A stretch of 58,539 nt of DNA. It comes from F23-D06 sp045116675 (lineage in GTDB: Bacteria; Bacteroidota; Bacteroidia; Bacteroidales; WCHB1-69). Made by a program: the position numbers and the translations under genes. Each line of letters opens with the position of its first letter. Position 1 is the stretch's first letter. Under the pieces are notes generated by a model. The model searched no databases, was not told the DNA's origin, and saw only the letters and a program-made list of their open reading frames with translations. The stretch lies in the NCBI GenBank assembly GCA_045116675.1, contig JBGUMF010000040.1:1-58539 (forward strand), written 5' to 3'. Below are positions 49,064 to 58,459 of the stretch, in pieces.

Positions 49064-51781
49064 ATGTCGAAAGATACGCCCGATGTTGAAGAGGGGGCTG
49101 TTCTTCCTGTAGATGAGCCCGAAACCTCAGACCTTCATAAAATCATCTATGTGCAGTCCATGTACAAGGAGTGGTTCTTGGATTACGCCTCCTACGTGAT
49201 TCTGGACCGCGCGTTTCCCGATGTGTATGACGGACTGAAACCCGTGCAGCGCCGCATTCTCCACTCGATGGACGAGTTGGAGGACGGCCGTTACAATAAG
49301 GTGGCCAACGTGGTGGGCAACACGATGAAGTACCACCCGCACGGCGACGCCTCCATCTACGCCGCGCTGGTCCAGCTGGGCCAGAAGGGGCTGGTGATTG
49401 ACACCCAGGGTAACTGGGGTAACATCCTGACCGGTGACCCGGCGGCTGCCGCGCGTTATATCGAGGCACGCCTCTCGAAATTCGCCTTGGAGGTCGTCTT
49501 CAACCACAAGACCACCGAGTGGCAGGTCTCCTACGACGGGCGCAACAAGGAGCCTATCGCCCTGCCCATTAAGTTCCCGCTGTTGCTCGCGCAAGGCGTG
49601 GAGGGCGTGGGCGTGGGCATGTCAACCAAGATTCTGCCGCACAACTTCAACGAGCTCATTGACGCCTCCATCCATATCCTGCGGGGCGAGGAGTTTGAAC
49701 TTTACCCGGACTTTCCCACGGGCGGCACGGCAGATGTGAGTCGCTACAACGACGGCGCGCAGGGCGGCAAGGTGCGCAACCGCGCTAAAATCAACATTGT
49801 AGATAATAAGACGTTAGTCATCACCGAGATACCCTACGGCACCACGACAGGCAAGCTGATCTCCGAGTCCAAAAGCTCCATCACCGCCGCCGTGGAAATG
49901 GGCAAGCTGAAAATCAAGAAGATTGACGACAATACCGCCGAGCATGTGGAGATTTACCTGCACCTGCAGTCCGGCGTCTCCCCCGACCAGACCATCGATG
50001 CTCTGTATGCCTTTACCGACTGCGAGATTACTTATTCCACCAACGCCTGTGTGATCTGGAACGGTAAGCCCGTGTTTACCAATGTGAAGGAGATTCTTCG
50101 CATCAACACGGAGAACACGGTGAACCTGCTCCGTCGCGAGCTGGAAATTGAGCTGGACGAGCTGAAGCAGAAATGGCATAAGATTTCTTTGGAAAAAATC
50201 TTCTTCGAGAAGAAAATCTACAAGGAGTTGGAGAAGGAAAACGTGGAGTCGTGGGAGGTGCAGGTGGACAACATCGAGCGCGCCTTCGACCCCTACCGTT
50301 CGCTTTTCCGGCAGGAGATCACCCGCGAGGATGTGCTGGCGTTGTGCGAGAAACCGGTGCGCAAGATCTCCATCTTCGACATCAAGAAGGCCGAGCAGGA
50401 CATCGCCGACCTGGAGCTGGCCATGGACGAGGTGCAGAACCATCTCGACCATCTTATCGACTATGCCGTCAACTATTTCCGCCAGCTGAAGAAGAAATAC
50501 GGTGCTGGCCGCGAGCGTCTTACCGAGCTCAAGAGTTTCGACAACATCGTGGCCTCCACGGTGGCGGTGGCCAACCAGAAACTCTATGTGGATAAGAAAG
50601 AGGGCTTTGTGGGTACTGCCTTGAAGAAAGACGAGGGCGTGGAGTACGTCTGCGACTGCTCCGACCTGGACGAGATCATCGTCTTCCATGAGAATGGCAA
50701 ATTCTCCATCAGCAAGGTGGCCGGCAAGCATTTCTTCGGCAAGAACATCATCCACGTGGAGGTGTTCAAGCGCGGCGATGACCGGCGCATTTACAATATG
50801 GTCTATCAGAACGGCACCAACGGCCCGTCCATGGTGAAGCGTTTCGCCATCGGCGGCATCTCGCGCGACAAGGAGTACGACCTCACCAAGGGCAAGCCCG
50901 GCTCCAAGGTGCTCTATCTCACCTCCAACGCCAACGGCGAGGCGGAGGTGATACGCGTGAAACTCAAACCCAAGCCCAAACTCAAGAAGAAGGAATTCGA
51001 TTACGACTTCAGCCAGCTGTTGGTGAAAAGCCGTTCCGCATTGGGCAATCTGCTCACCCATTATCCCATCGCGCACATCTCGATGAGCCAGGAGGGCGTC
51101 TCCACGCTGAGCGCCATCAACGTCTATTACGAGGAGGCCGTGATGCGCCTCAACAACGACGGACGCGGCACGCTGCTGGGCGCTTTCAAGGAGGATGATA
51201 AGATTTTAACCGTTTATAAATCAGGAAACTATCGTATCATTGGTTTCGATTTGTCCAACCATTTTGAGGATGATTTGGGCATCATCCGCAAGTGGAATTC
51301 CAATCTGCGGATCACGGTGGTCTATTATCAGAAGAAGGAAGACAAATACTACATGAAACGTTTCGCGCCCGATGACATGCGCAAGCGGGTTGATTTTGTG
51401 CCGGACGACGGCGACACGACCATCGTGGGCATCTCGGTGGACTATCTTCCGCAAATCAAGGTGGTTTACAGGGAGAAAAAGGCCGAAGAGGACAGCGAGG
51501 TCATCCTCTCTTGCGCTGAGTTTGTGGAGGTGATGAGCTCCAAAGCCCGTGGAAAGCGCGTCAACTATCCGAATATCAAGAAGGTGGTCTTCATTGAGCC
51601 GCTGCCTTACGAGGAGCCTGAAGAGGAAGCCGAGGAGGAGGAAGAAGAGCCTGAGGAAGAGAAAAATGTGGAGAATGTGGATGATGCCGTGGCCAAGGTC
51701 ATTTTCAAGGATATAAAGGTGGAAAAATCGGATAAGAACGCCCCTGCCGAAGAGGAGGGAGACCAACTAAGCCTTTTCTGA
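49064..51781 (+). CDS. parC: DNA topoisomerase IV subunit A (ParC-type)
   Basis: 905 residues. Type II topoisomerase subunit that decatenates chromosomes. The catalytic tyrosine is Tyr132 in AAARYIEARL; HPHGDASIYAALVQLGQKG is the preceding quinolone-pocket region. The C-terminal half diverges from GyrA and lacks a GyrA box, so ParC is the better call. The last 50 residues form an acidic tail (EEEAEEEEEEPEEEKNVENV and on), ending QLSLF. The partner parE is not in this window. It has its own promoter and is 27 bp from the peroxidase gene downstream. Confidence 0.93.
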   Translation: MSKDTPDVEEGAVLPVDEPETSDLHKIIYVQSMYKEWFLDYASYVILDRAFPDVYDGLKPVQRRILHSMDELEDGRYNKVANVVGNTMKYHPHGDASIYAALVQLGQKGLVIDTQGNWGNILTGDPAAAARYIEARLSKFALEVVFNHKTTEWQVSYDGRNKEPIALPIKFPLLLAQGVEGVGVGMSTKILPHNFNELIDASIHILRGEEFELYPDFPTGGTADVSRYNDGAQGGKVRNRAKINIVDNKTLVITEIPYGTTTGKLISESKSSITAAVEMGKLKIKKIDDNTAEHVEIYLHLQSGVSPDQTIDALYAFTDCEITYSTNACVIWNGKPVFTNVKEILRINTENTVNLLRRELEIELDELKQKWHKISLEKIFFEKKIYKELEKENVESWEVQVDNIERAFDPYRSLFRQEITREDVLALCEKPVRKISIFDIKKAEQDIADLELAMDEVQNHLDHLIDYAVNYFRQLKKKYGAGRERLTELKSFDNIVASTVAVANQKLYVDKKEGFVGTALKKDEGVEYVCDCSDLDEIIVFHENGKFSISKVAGKHFFGKNIIHVEVFKRGDDRRIYNMVYQNGTNGPSMVKRFAIGGISRDKEYDLTKGKPGSKVLYLTSNANGEAEVIRVKLKPKPKLKKKEFDYDFSQLLVKSRSALGNLLTHYPIAHISMSQEGVSTLSAINVYYEEAVMRLNNDGRGTLLGAFKEDDKILTVYKSGNYRIIGFDLSNHFEDDLGIIRKWNSNLRITVVYYQKKEDKYYMKRFAPDDMRKRVDFVPDDGDTTIVGISVDYLPQIKVVYREKKAEEDSEVILSCAEFVEVMSSKARGKRVNYPNIKKVVFIEPLPYEEPEEEAEEEEEEPEEEKNVENVDDAVAKVIFKDIKVEKSDKNAPAEEEGDQLSLF

Positions 51782-51808
51782 TGCCTTCCATCCCAGCATA
51801 GCCCCGAC

Positions 51809-52912
51809 ATGAAACGTCTGAGCCTTTGTTTGTTAGTTGCAATCCTGTCTGTTTTGGCACTCTCGTGCCGACACAGGGTGGATCCGCCCACGCCGTACGA
51901 CATCCGCATCCCGCCCGGTTTTCCGACGCACTTGAACATCCCTGCCGACAATCCCATGACGCAGGAGGGCGTGGCCTTGGGCCGTATGCTTTTCGAGGAT
52001 CCGCACCTGTGTGGCTATCAGGGCTCCCATCCCGACTCGCTGATGTCGTGCGCCACCTGCCATGTGAAGGCGCATAATTATGATATAGGTACGGACAATC
52101 CCCGTTTCACGGACGGTGTGGCGCGTGGCCGCACCACAGGCATTGCCACCCGCCACAATGTGATGCCGCTTATGAACTTGGTTTTCAATCACGAAGGCTA
52201 TTTCTGGAACGGCAGCGTGAATGTGCTGAATCCCAATCCGCAGATGCGTACCATAGAGGATATCGTCCGCATGGCGGTTGTGGCCCAAGACGAGATGTGC
52301 GGCACCGAGGTGGCGGCAGTGGCGGCCATCCGTGCCGACAGCCGTTATCCGGAGATGTTCAAGAGGGCCTTCGGCACGGAGGAAATCACGATGGAGCGCA
52401 TCCAGAAAGCCATCGCCCAGTATGTGCGCTCATTGGTATCGTGCAATGCCAAATTCGATCGCTATCTGCAAGGCAGGGAGCAGCTCACCCCGCAAGAGTT
52501 GCACGGTTATGTGCTGTTCACCACGGAAGAAGGGGCCGACTGCTTCCATTGTCATGGCAGCGACGGTTCTCCGCTTTTTACCACTAATTTGTTTTATAAC
52601 AATGGGTTGGATGCCGTTTTTACGGATGATTACGACCGCTTTGGATATACGGGTGACATTATGGACCGGGGGGTGTATCGGGCACCCTCGCTGCGCAATG
52701 TGGCTGTATCGGCGCCGTACATGCACGACGGGCGTTTCAAGACCTTGGACGAGGTGCTGACCTTTTACAACGAGGGCCTCCAGTATTCGCCCTACGTAAG
52801 CCCGCTGATGCACAAGTTGCAGGAGGGCGGGCGGCACCTGTCGCCCTCGGAACTCGCTGACTTGAAGGCTTTTTTAGAAACGCTGACGGATGAGGAACTT
52901 TTGGAGAAATGA
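51809..52912 (+). CDS. Di-haem cytochrome c peroxidase (lipoprotein)
   Basis: 367 residues. Signal peptide with lipobox LALSC (Cys20), so it is anchored as a lipoprotein. Two c-type haem sites, CATCH (81-85) and CFHCH (245-249), and an MHDGRF motif near the C terminus fit the bacterial CCP/MauG family that reduces H2O2 with electrons from quinol or cytochromes. Its stop overlaps the start of the following glycosidase gene by 4 bp (ATGA). It lies 27 bp after parC; whether it shares that transcript is unknown. Function is probably periplasmic peroxide detoxification. Confidence 0.92.
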   Translation: MKRLSLCLLVAILSVLALSCRHRVDPPTPYDIRIPPGFPTHLNIPADNPMTQEGVALGRMLFEDPHLCGYQGSHPDSLMSCATCHVKAHNYDIGTDNPRFTDGVARGRTTGIATRHNVMPLMNLVFNHEGYFWNGSVNVLNPNPQMRTIEDIVRMAVVAQDEMCGTEVAAVAAIRADSRYPEMFKRAFGTEEITMERIQKAIAQYVRSLVSCNAKFDRYLQGREQLTPQELHGYVLFTTEEGADCFHCHGSDGSPLFTTNLFYNNGLDAVFTDDYDRFGYTGDIMDRGVYRAPSLRNVAVSAPYMHDGRFKTLDEVLTFYNEGLQYSPYVSPLMHKLQEGGRHLSPSELADLKAFLETLTDEELLEK

Positions 52913-55911
52913 ATGATAAAAACATATATTATCCGAAATTGATAATAAGGGCCCTTCTGCTCCTGCTCTGTCTCTCGTGCCTGCGCGTGGGTGCGCAGAC
53001 GCAAGAGCCTCTGGTGCCCACCACGGAGAAGCTGTACGAGGTGTTCCGCAGTTCGGAGAACCGCTATCGTCCCATGGTGCGCTGGTGGTGGAACGGCAAC
53101 AGGGTGGACTCCGCCGAGCTGGTGCGGGAGCTGCGCCTGCTGAAGGAGGCCGGCATCGGCGGAGTGGAGATCAATCCCGTGGAATTTCCGCGCCGCACCG
53201 ACAGCCTGAACATCCCCGCGCTGGACTGGCTCAGTGACCCTTGGCTCGACATGTTGCGCGTGACCTTCAATGAGGCGGAGCGCTTAGGGATGACCTGTGA
53301 CCTGATTGTGGGCAGCGGCTGGCCCTTCGGCGGCGAGTTTGTGCCCGAAAACGAACGCAGCACCATCTTGATGAACTACACCAAGGCGGTGACAGGTCCT
53401 TGCACGGTGGAACTGCGCGAGTCGGACATCTTCGCCGACGCTGACCCGCATGTCAACTCGTCTTACAAAGGGCACACCTTCCATCTGCGCGACCTGCTGC
53501 TGATACCCACGCCCTGCACCAATCTGTCGGACGTGCGCCCGCTTGTGTCCACCCGTGACGCGGACGGTGTCTATCGTTTCAATGTGCCAGCGGGCAACTA
53601 CACGATCTCGGCGCTGGTGGTCATCCGCGGCTTCATGGCCGTGATGAACGGTGCTCCCGGCGCATCGGGACCCGTGGTTGATCACTACAACCGGCAGGCC
53701 GTGTGCAGTTACTTCGAACGCATGTCCTCCGCCATCGAAAAGCATTTGGGAAAATCGTTGTCCGAACATTTAAGAGCTTTATTTGTCGATAGTTTTGAGT
53801 TGGAGGGTGCCAACTGGAACGACCGTTTCGCCGAGGATTTCCAAAGTCGCTATCATTATGATGTGATGCCTTATATTCCGTTTTTCCTGCGTAAAACCAA
53901 AGGCATGGGTGACCCGGTGAATTATCAGCCTCCGGTGGAAGTGGGTGAGGCCCAGCAAGATACGGTGGAGCGCGTGCGCTATGATTTCGAGCAGCTGAAG
54001 GCGGAGAAGTTGCTGGTGATGCTGCAGGATTTCAATGACTGGTGCCACGCGCATGGCGTGCGCTCGCGCGCGCAAGCGTATGGGCGCAACCTCTTCCCGT
54101 TGGAAAGCAGCCTCAAGGTGGACATTCCCGAGTGCGAATCCTGGACCATGACCTGGACCCGCCACAAACTGGGTGAGGAGATGTCGGAAAAGGACTATAG
54201 GAAGGGCAGGGCCTATACGATGGTCAACAAGTACGTGTCGTCGGCGGCGCACCTGGCCGGGAAACCCCTGGTCAGCTGCGAGGAGATGACCAACACCTAC
54301 ACCGTGTTCAACATGACGCTGCAGCAGCTGAAGATCGGGGGCGACCAGACGGCTATCTCCGGCGTGAACCATACCGTCTTTCACGGGTTCAACTACTCGC
54401 CGCCGCAAGCACCGTTCCCCGGCTGGATCCAATATGGGGCCTTCTACAACGAACGTAACAACTGGTGGCCCTATTTCCGCAAATACACCGATTATAAAAC
54501 CCGTTTGTCGGCTGTGCTACAGAATGTTACCTATCAGGCGGATATCGCTATCCTGAACCCTATCGGCGATATGTGGAGCACCCTCGGGATGCAGAACGAG
54601 CCTTTCCCGTCAAGAACCATAGTGCCCTACAAGACGTTCATCTGGGAGGCTATCAGCAAGTGCGGCGGCAATGCCGATTACATCACGGAGAGCATTTTGA
54701 AGGATGCGGAAATCCGGAACGGGCAACTTTGCTGCGGCTCGTGTGCGTACAAGTTGCTGATTCTGACCAATGTGGAAAGGATTACCCCTGATGCGGCACA
54801 TAAGATCCTCGATTTTGCTCGGCAGGGTGGGCGCGTGCTCTGCATCGAAACCGTCCCTGACAGGTCGTTGGGCATGTACGTAGCCCCGCCCATCGACAAC
54901 CATCAGGCGGACAGTCTCGTGCACGATTGCATGGCCCGTCTGCAGGCGATGGACAGCACCCGCTTTGTCTTCGCCCACAAGCCGGACAGCAATTTTCTGG
55001 ACTGGTATCAGGCACTGATGCAGCATTATGACCTGCCGCACGTCCTGGAAATCGACCATCCCAATCCCTATCTGATGCAGAACCATTATCGGACGGCGGA
55101 TGGCAGCGATGTTTTCTTTTTTGCCAATGCCAGCCGCTATAATGATGTGGAAGTGAATATGTTGGTGGATTCGTCCATTCTCTTCTATGATGGTTCCCAA
55201 CGACGCTCATTATACCGTTGGGATCCGGAAACCGGCATCCGGAAGCCGTTTTGTTTTCATGAATCAAAAAACAAGATACGGCTGAACCTGGAAACCGCCC
55301 AATCCTGTATTTTGGTTTTCCAGAAGCAGGAGATGCCGCAGGAAGTATGTGTCAGCTGGCCAATTGAAAAGTCGGATTTTCCGAAAAAATATTTGAAATA
55401 TCGTATAACTCCGTTGTCTGCTGACTGGCGTGCAGAGTTCCATCACAGTCTGTTGGATAGTGTTTGGAGTGTGCGGATGGATTCCTTGAGAGACCTGAAC
55501 ACGATTGATTCGTTGCGCACATTCACCGGGACGGTAGTGTATAAAAAGGATTTTATGATGAAAAAAATATCGGACAAAATGGAGTATGGGGTGAACCTCG
55601 GCTTGGTGGAGGGTGTGGCGGAACTCTATGTGAACGGCGTCTGTCTGGACACCTTGTGGTATTGTCCCAGATATTATTCGATTGGAAAATATTTGCACAA
55701 AGGCCGTAATGAACTGGAAGTTCGGGTTACGACTACGATGGGTAACTACTTGAAAACATGGACTGACCGTCCCGATGTGCAGCATTGGGTCAACCGGAAG
55801 GGCAGGGAGCAGTGGTGGCAGCCGATGGGGTTGGTGGGTCCCTGCCAATTGTATGAGGTCAGGAAAATTGATAAGCTCAGGATTAAGAATCCTTCGGTAA
55901 AAGAGCTATGA
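52909..55911 (+). CDS. Secreted GH106-like glycoside hydrolase
   Basis: 1000 residues. The start overlaps the peroxidase stop (ATGA). Signal peptide (about 1-30) is followed by a TIM-barrel-like region with YRPMVRWWWNGNRVDSAEL and LLKEAGIGGVEINPVEFP, typical of the GH106/alpha-L-rhamnosidase-like group, then the central region around ANWNDRFAEDFQSRYHYD. The C-terminal part (about 840-950) is a galactose-binding-like beta sandwich (AELYVNGVCLDTLWYCP). No SusCD genes or other glycosidases are nearby, so it is an orphan rather than a polysaccharide-utilisation-locus member. Substrate is not known; rhamnosides are the family guess. Confidence 0.88.
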   Translation: MNDKNIYYPKLIIRALLLLLCLSCLRVGAQTQEPLVPTTEKLYEVFRSSENRYRPMVRWWWNGNRVDSAELVRELRLLKEAGIGGVEINPVEFPRRTDSLNIPALDWLSDPWLDMLRVTFNEAERLGMTCDLIVGSGWPFGGEFVPENERSTILMNYTKAVTGPCTVELRESDIFADADPHVNSSYKGHTFHLRDLLLIPTPCTNLSDVRPLVSTRDADGVYRFNVPAGNYTISALVVIRGFMAVMNGAPGASGPVVDHYNRQAVCSYFERMSSAIEKHLGKSLSEHLRALFVDSFELEGANWNDRFAEDFQSRYHYDVMPYIPFFLRKTKGMGDPVNYQPPVEVGEAQQDTVERVRYDFEQLKAEKLLVMLQDFNDWCHAHGVRSRAQAYGRNLFPLESSLKVDIPECESWTMTWTRHKLGEEMSEKDYRKGRAYTMVNKYVSSAAHLAGKPLVSCEEMTNTYTVFNMTLQQLKIGGDQTAISGVNHTVFHGFNYSPPQAPFPGWIQYGAFYNERNNWWPYFRKYTDYKTRLSAVLQNVTYQADIAILNPIGDMWSTLGMQNEPFPSRTIVPYKTFIWEAISKCGGNADYITESILKDAEIRNGQLCCGSCAYKLLILTNVERITPDAAHKILDFARQGGRVLCIETVPDRSLGMYVAPPIDNHQADSLVHDCMARLQAMDSTRFVFAHKPDSNFLDWYQALMQHYDLPHVLEIDHPNPYLMQNHYRTADGSDVFFFANASRYNDVEVNMLVDSSILFYDGSQRRSLYRWDPETGIRKPFCFHESKNKIRLNLETAQSCILVFQKQEMPQEVCVSWPIEKSDFPKKYLKYRITPLSADWRAEFHHSLLDSVWSVRMDSLRDLNTIDSLRTFTGTVVYKKDFMMKKISDKMEYGVNLGLVEGVAELYVNGVCLDTLWYCPRYYSIGKYLHKGRNELEVRVTTTMGNYLKTWTDRPDVQHWVNRKGREQWWQPMGLVGPCQLYEVRKIDKLRIKNPSVKEL

Positions 55912-55959
55912 AAAAATGTTAAATGTGGGCAGGATACGGGTTGTTAAATAAATTAATTG

Positions 55960-55967
55960 TATTTTTG
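55960..55967 (+). promoter_or_regulatory. -7 element (TATTTTTG) of the small secreted protein gene
   Basis: An exact TAnnTTTG match, 38 nt before the ATG. Confidence 0.6.
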
Positions 55968-56005
55968 CCGCCAGTTTTGAAAATTAATCATTAAAATCAG
56001 ATAAA

Positions 56006-56716
56006 ATGAAAAAACAGATTTCTTTGTGGATGATTGCCATCATGTTGTTTGGCGTTGTTACCACTTTTGCCCAGAAACCCTTTGCGGGCACCATCACGTT
56101 TGAAACCACGGCGGAAGGTACGGATGACCCTAATATTGCCGCACAGTTGGCCGAAATGTCACAGGAGGTTATTGTGATGGGAAACAACACCCGCACCAAT
56201 ATGAGCCAGCCTGGTATTGATGTTATTTCAATTGCCAATGGTGACTATAATCTGAAAACCACGGTGATCGATATTCCCGGATATGGCAAATATTACATCG
56301 AACAGGGTGCTGAAGAGTTGAAGAAGACTTTTGATAAGGTGAAATTTGATTACAAATACACCGATGAGACCAGAACTATTGCCGGATACAATTGCAAGAA
56401 GGTGGATGTTACGGCTACAGATCTGGAATCGGATGAAGAGAATACGCTGGTGCTTTGGGTGACCGAGGATCTGATGACGGGCCCCAACATCAATTTCGGC
56501 GACTATCCTGGCTTGAAGGGCTATGTGATGCGTACGGAAGTGAAAAGAACATTAGAGGGTAACGATATTACGATCATCGTGCAAGCCACTTCGGTGAAAC
56601 CCGACAAGAAAGTGAAACCCACCACGTTCCTTCGTCCGTCGGATGCTAAATCTTTTGATGAGGCCCCCGAAGATTTGAAGAAGATGCTCGGTGTGGGCGG
56701 AGACGACGAGGAGTAA
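56006..56716 (+). CDS. Secreted protein, DUF4412-like
   Basis: 236 residues. Signal peptide MKKQISLWMIAIMLFGVVTTFA, then a mature beta-rich part: FAGTITFETTAEGTDDPN, a central DIPGYGKYYIEQGAEELKK and YKYTDETRTIAGYNCKKVDVTA, a layout seen in Bacteroidota DUF4412 proteins that resemble LolA-like folds. I see no catalytic motif. The Asp/Glu-rich tail ends GGDDEE. It has its own promoter and lies 20 bp before the DUF4954 gene, so the two are probably one operon. Function is unknown. Confidence 0.78.
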   Translation: MKKQISLWMIAIMLFGVVTTFAQKPFAGTITFETTAEGTDDPNIAAQLAEMSQEVIVMGNNTRTNMSQPGIDVISIANGDYNLKTTVIDIPGYGKYYIEQGAEELKKTFDKVKFDYKYTDETRTIAGYNCKKVDVTATDLESDEENTLVLWVTEDLMTGPNINFGDYPGLKGYVMRTEVKRTLEGNDITIIVQATSVKPDKKVKPTTFLRPSDAKSFDEAPEDLKKMLGVGGDDEE

Positions 56717-56736
56717 AACAATAAAGGTATTGTCCT

Positions 56737-58410
56737 ATGGAAAACACCTGGCGTGCCTTATCCGCTCAGGAAATTGAGCAATTGGAAAAACAATTCAATA
56801 GTGCCGACGACTGGAACCTCGTTTCAGTCGTTGACGCTTTTAAGGCGGACGGTATTCACCGTACGCATTTTGGCGGCAACGTCTTTATTGGGGCGGGTGT
56901 GCGGATTGCAAACGTCGGCCTTCTGGCTGGCTACCGTCTTGGCGACGGCTGTCGCCTGCAGAATGTGGGCGAGCTCTCCTTTACGGGCTATCGCTTCGAC
57001 TTTCCCATGGAAGTCTGCAACGAGGATGGCTCACATACCATCACTGCCTGTCCGGAGATGACGACGGCGGATGCCTGCCTGGCCGCCAGTGTGGCGGCGG
57101 ATCATCCGTTGCGCACGATGCGTGCGTCGGCGGAGATGTATGCGGCTATGACGACAGGCTTTATTGGCTGTGGTGTGGAGATCCGCAATGTGCGGGCCGT
57201 GCGCGACGCATACGTGTGTGAGCACGCGCGCCTCTCGGAATGTACGCTGCTGGAGAATGTGCTCGTACACTCGTCCGCCGAGGAACCCACCTTCCTGGGT
57301 GCCGGCGTGGTGGTCCGTAATGCGGTCTTGGGATTGCAGAATGTGGTGGATGCGAACGCCATTGTGCGCCATGTGGTGACGGGCAGCCATGTGTCGCTGT
57401 CCGATGGCCTGCGCATCTCGCACACGGTGGTGGGCGACAATTCGCATCTGGCCTGCTGTGAGGTGCTCCATGCCCTGATATTCCCCTTTCATGAGCAACA
57501 CCATAACAACTCGTTCCTTATTGCCTCGAAATTGCAAGGGCAGACCAATGTGGCGGCTGGTGCCACGCTGGGCTCCAATCATAATGGTCGGATGAACGAC
57601 TGCGACCTGGTGGCCGGGCGCGGGTTCTGGCCGGGGTTGTGCGTCTCGGTGAAATTCCCGAGCCGCTTCGCCTCCTACACGCTGATGGCCAAGGGCGATT
57701 ACCCATACGAGATCAATCTCAAACTGCCCTTCTGCCTGTTGAACAACAACGTGCATGACAATGTGTTGGAGATTATGCCCGCCTATTGGTGGATGTATAA
57801 TGCCTTCGCCTTGCGGCGCAATGCGCGGAAGTTCGTCCAGCGTGACCATCGCAGGGTTGTCAGCCAGTATATACAAACAAAGCCTCTCGCGCCGGATACG
57901 GTGCAGGAGATTATGGATGCGCTGAACCTTATGCGTCTGGAAGATGAAGCTCTGATGCAGGGGGTGGAGCGTTCCAAACGCAAGGTTCGCGTCCTCAAGA
58001 AGAAGGAGGCGGAAGCCGCCTATCGGGAGATGCTGCTGTATTATGTGGTGGACACCTTGAAGGAATCATACGACCGCGATCCCCTCCAGCTGTTGCAGAT
58101 GGTGAAACAGGCGGAGCGGCATGCTTGGACCAATGTGGGGGGGCAGCTGATGCTCCAAGCGGAGGTTGACAAGTTGTGGCAGCAACCCTCCTCCGATTGG
58201 CAGTCTATGCATGCCCGTTATGCGGAGCAGTGGGAACGCTATGAGCTGGACAACCGTCAGAATGCCTGCTTTGTGCTCAAGTATCTGTGTGATGCCAAGC
58301 CGGACCTGGAGAAGATGCAGATGCTCTTTAAAGAGGGAGTGGATGTGGCGGCTCGGTTTGAGGCCCGTGCGGATGCCGAGCGATTGCGGGACCATTCGCT
58401 TAATTCCTAA
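56737..58410 (+). CDS. DUF4954-type left-handed beta-helix protein
   Basis: 557 residues, no signal peptide. The N-terminal two-thirds consist of hexapeptide-type repeats (VFIGAGVRIANVGLLAGYRLG, VCEHARLSECTLLENVLVHSS, AVLGLQNVVDANAIVRHVVTG) forming a left-handed beta helix. The conserved centre LGSNHNGRMNDCDLVAGRGFWPG and FPSRFASYTLMAKGDYPYE, plus a helical C-terminal third, match DUF4954. This fold is usual in nucleotidyl- or acyltransferases, but no substrate-binding motif is obvious. Bacteroidota members are mostly 550-700 residues, so this is at the short end. It lies 20 bp after the small secreted protein gene. Confidence 0.88.
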   Translation: MENTWRALSAQEIEQLEKQFNSADDWNLVSVVDAFKADGIHRTHFGGNVFIGAGVRIANVGLLAGYRLGDGCRLQNVGELSFTGYRFDFPMEVCNEDGSHTITACPEMTTADACLAASVAADHPLRTMRASAEMYAAMTTGFIGCGVEIRNVRAVRDAYVCEHARLSECTLLENVLVHSSAEEPTFLGAGVVVRNAVLGLQNVVDANAIVRHVVTGSHVSLSDGLRISHTVVGDNSHLACCEVLHALIFPFHEQHHNNSFLIASKLQGQTNVAAGATLGSNHNGRMNDCDLVAGRGFWPGLCVSVKFPSRFASYTLMAKGDYPYEINLKLPFCLLNNNVHDNVLEIMPAYWWMYNAFALRRNARKFVQRDHRRVVSQYIQTKPLAPDTVQEIMDALNLMRLEDEALMQGVERSKRKVRVLKKKEAEAAYREMLLYYVVDTLKESYDRDPLQLLQMVKQAERHAWTNVGGQLMLQAEVDKLWQQPSSDWQSMHARYAEQWERYELDNRQNACFVLKYLCDAKPDLEKMQMLFKEGVDVAARFEARADAERLRDHSLNS

Positions 58411-58411
58411 G

Positions 58412-58435
58412 TTCCATAATTCCTTAATTCTTCAA
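58412..58435. repeat. Short 8-bp tandem array after the DUF4954 stop
   Basis: Octamers TTCCATAA, TTCCTTAA, TTCTTCAA follow the stop codon by one base. It is another short AT-rich tandem array at a gene 3' end. Confidence 0.5.
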
Positions 58436-58459
58436 AATCAAATTCCGACGGCCATCGCC

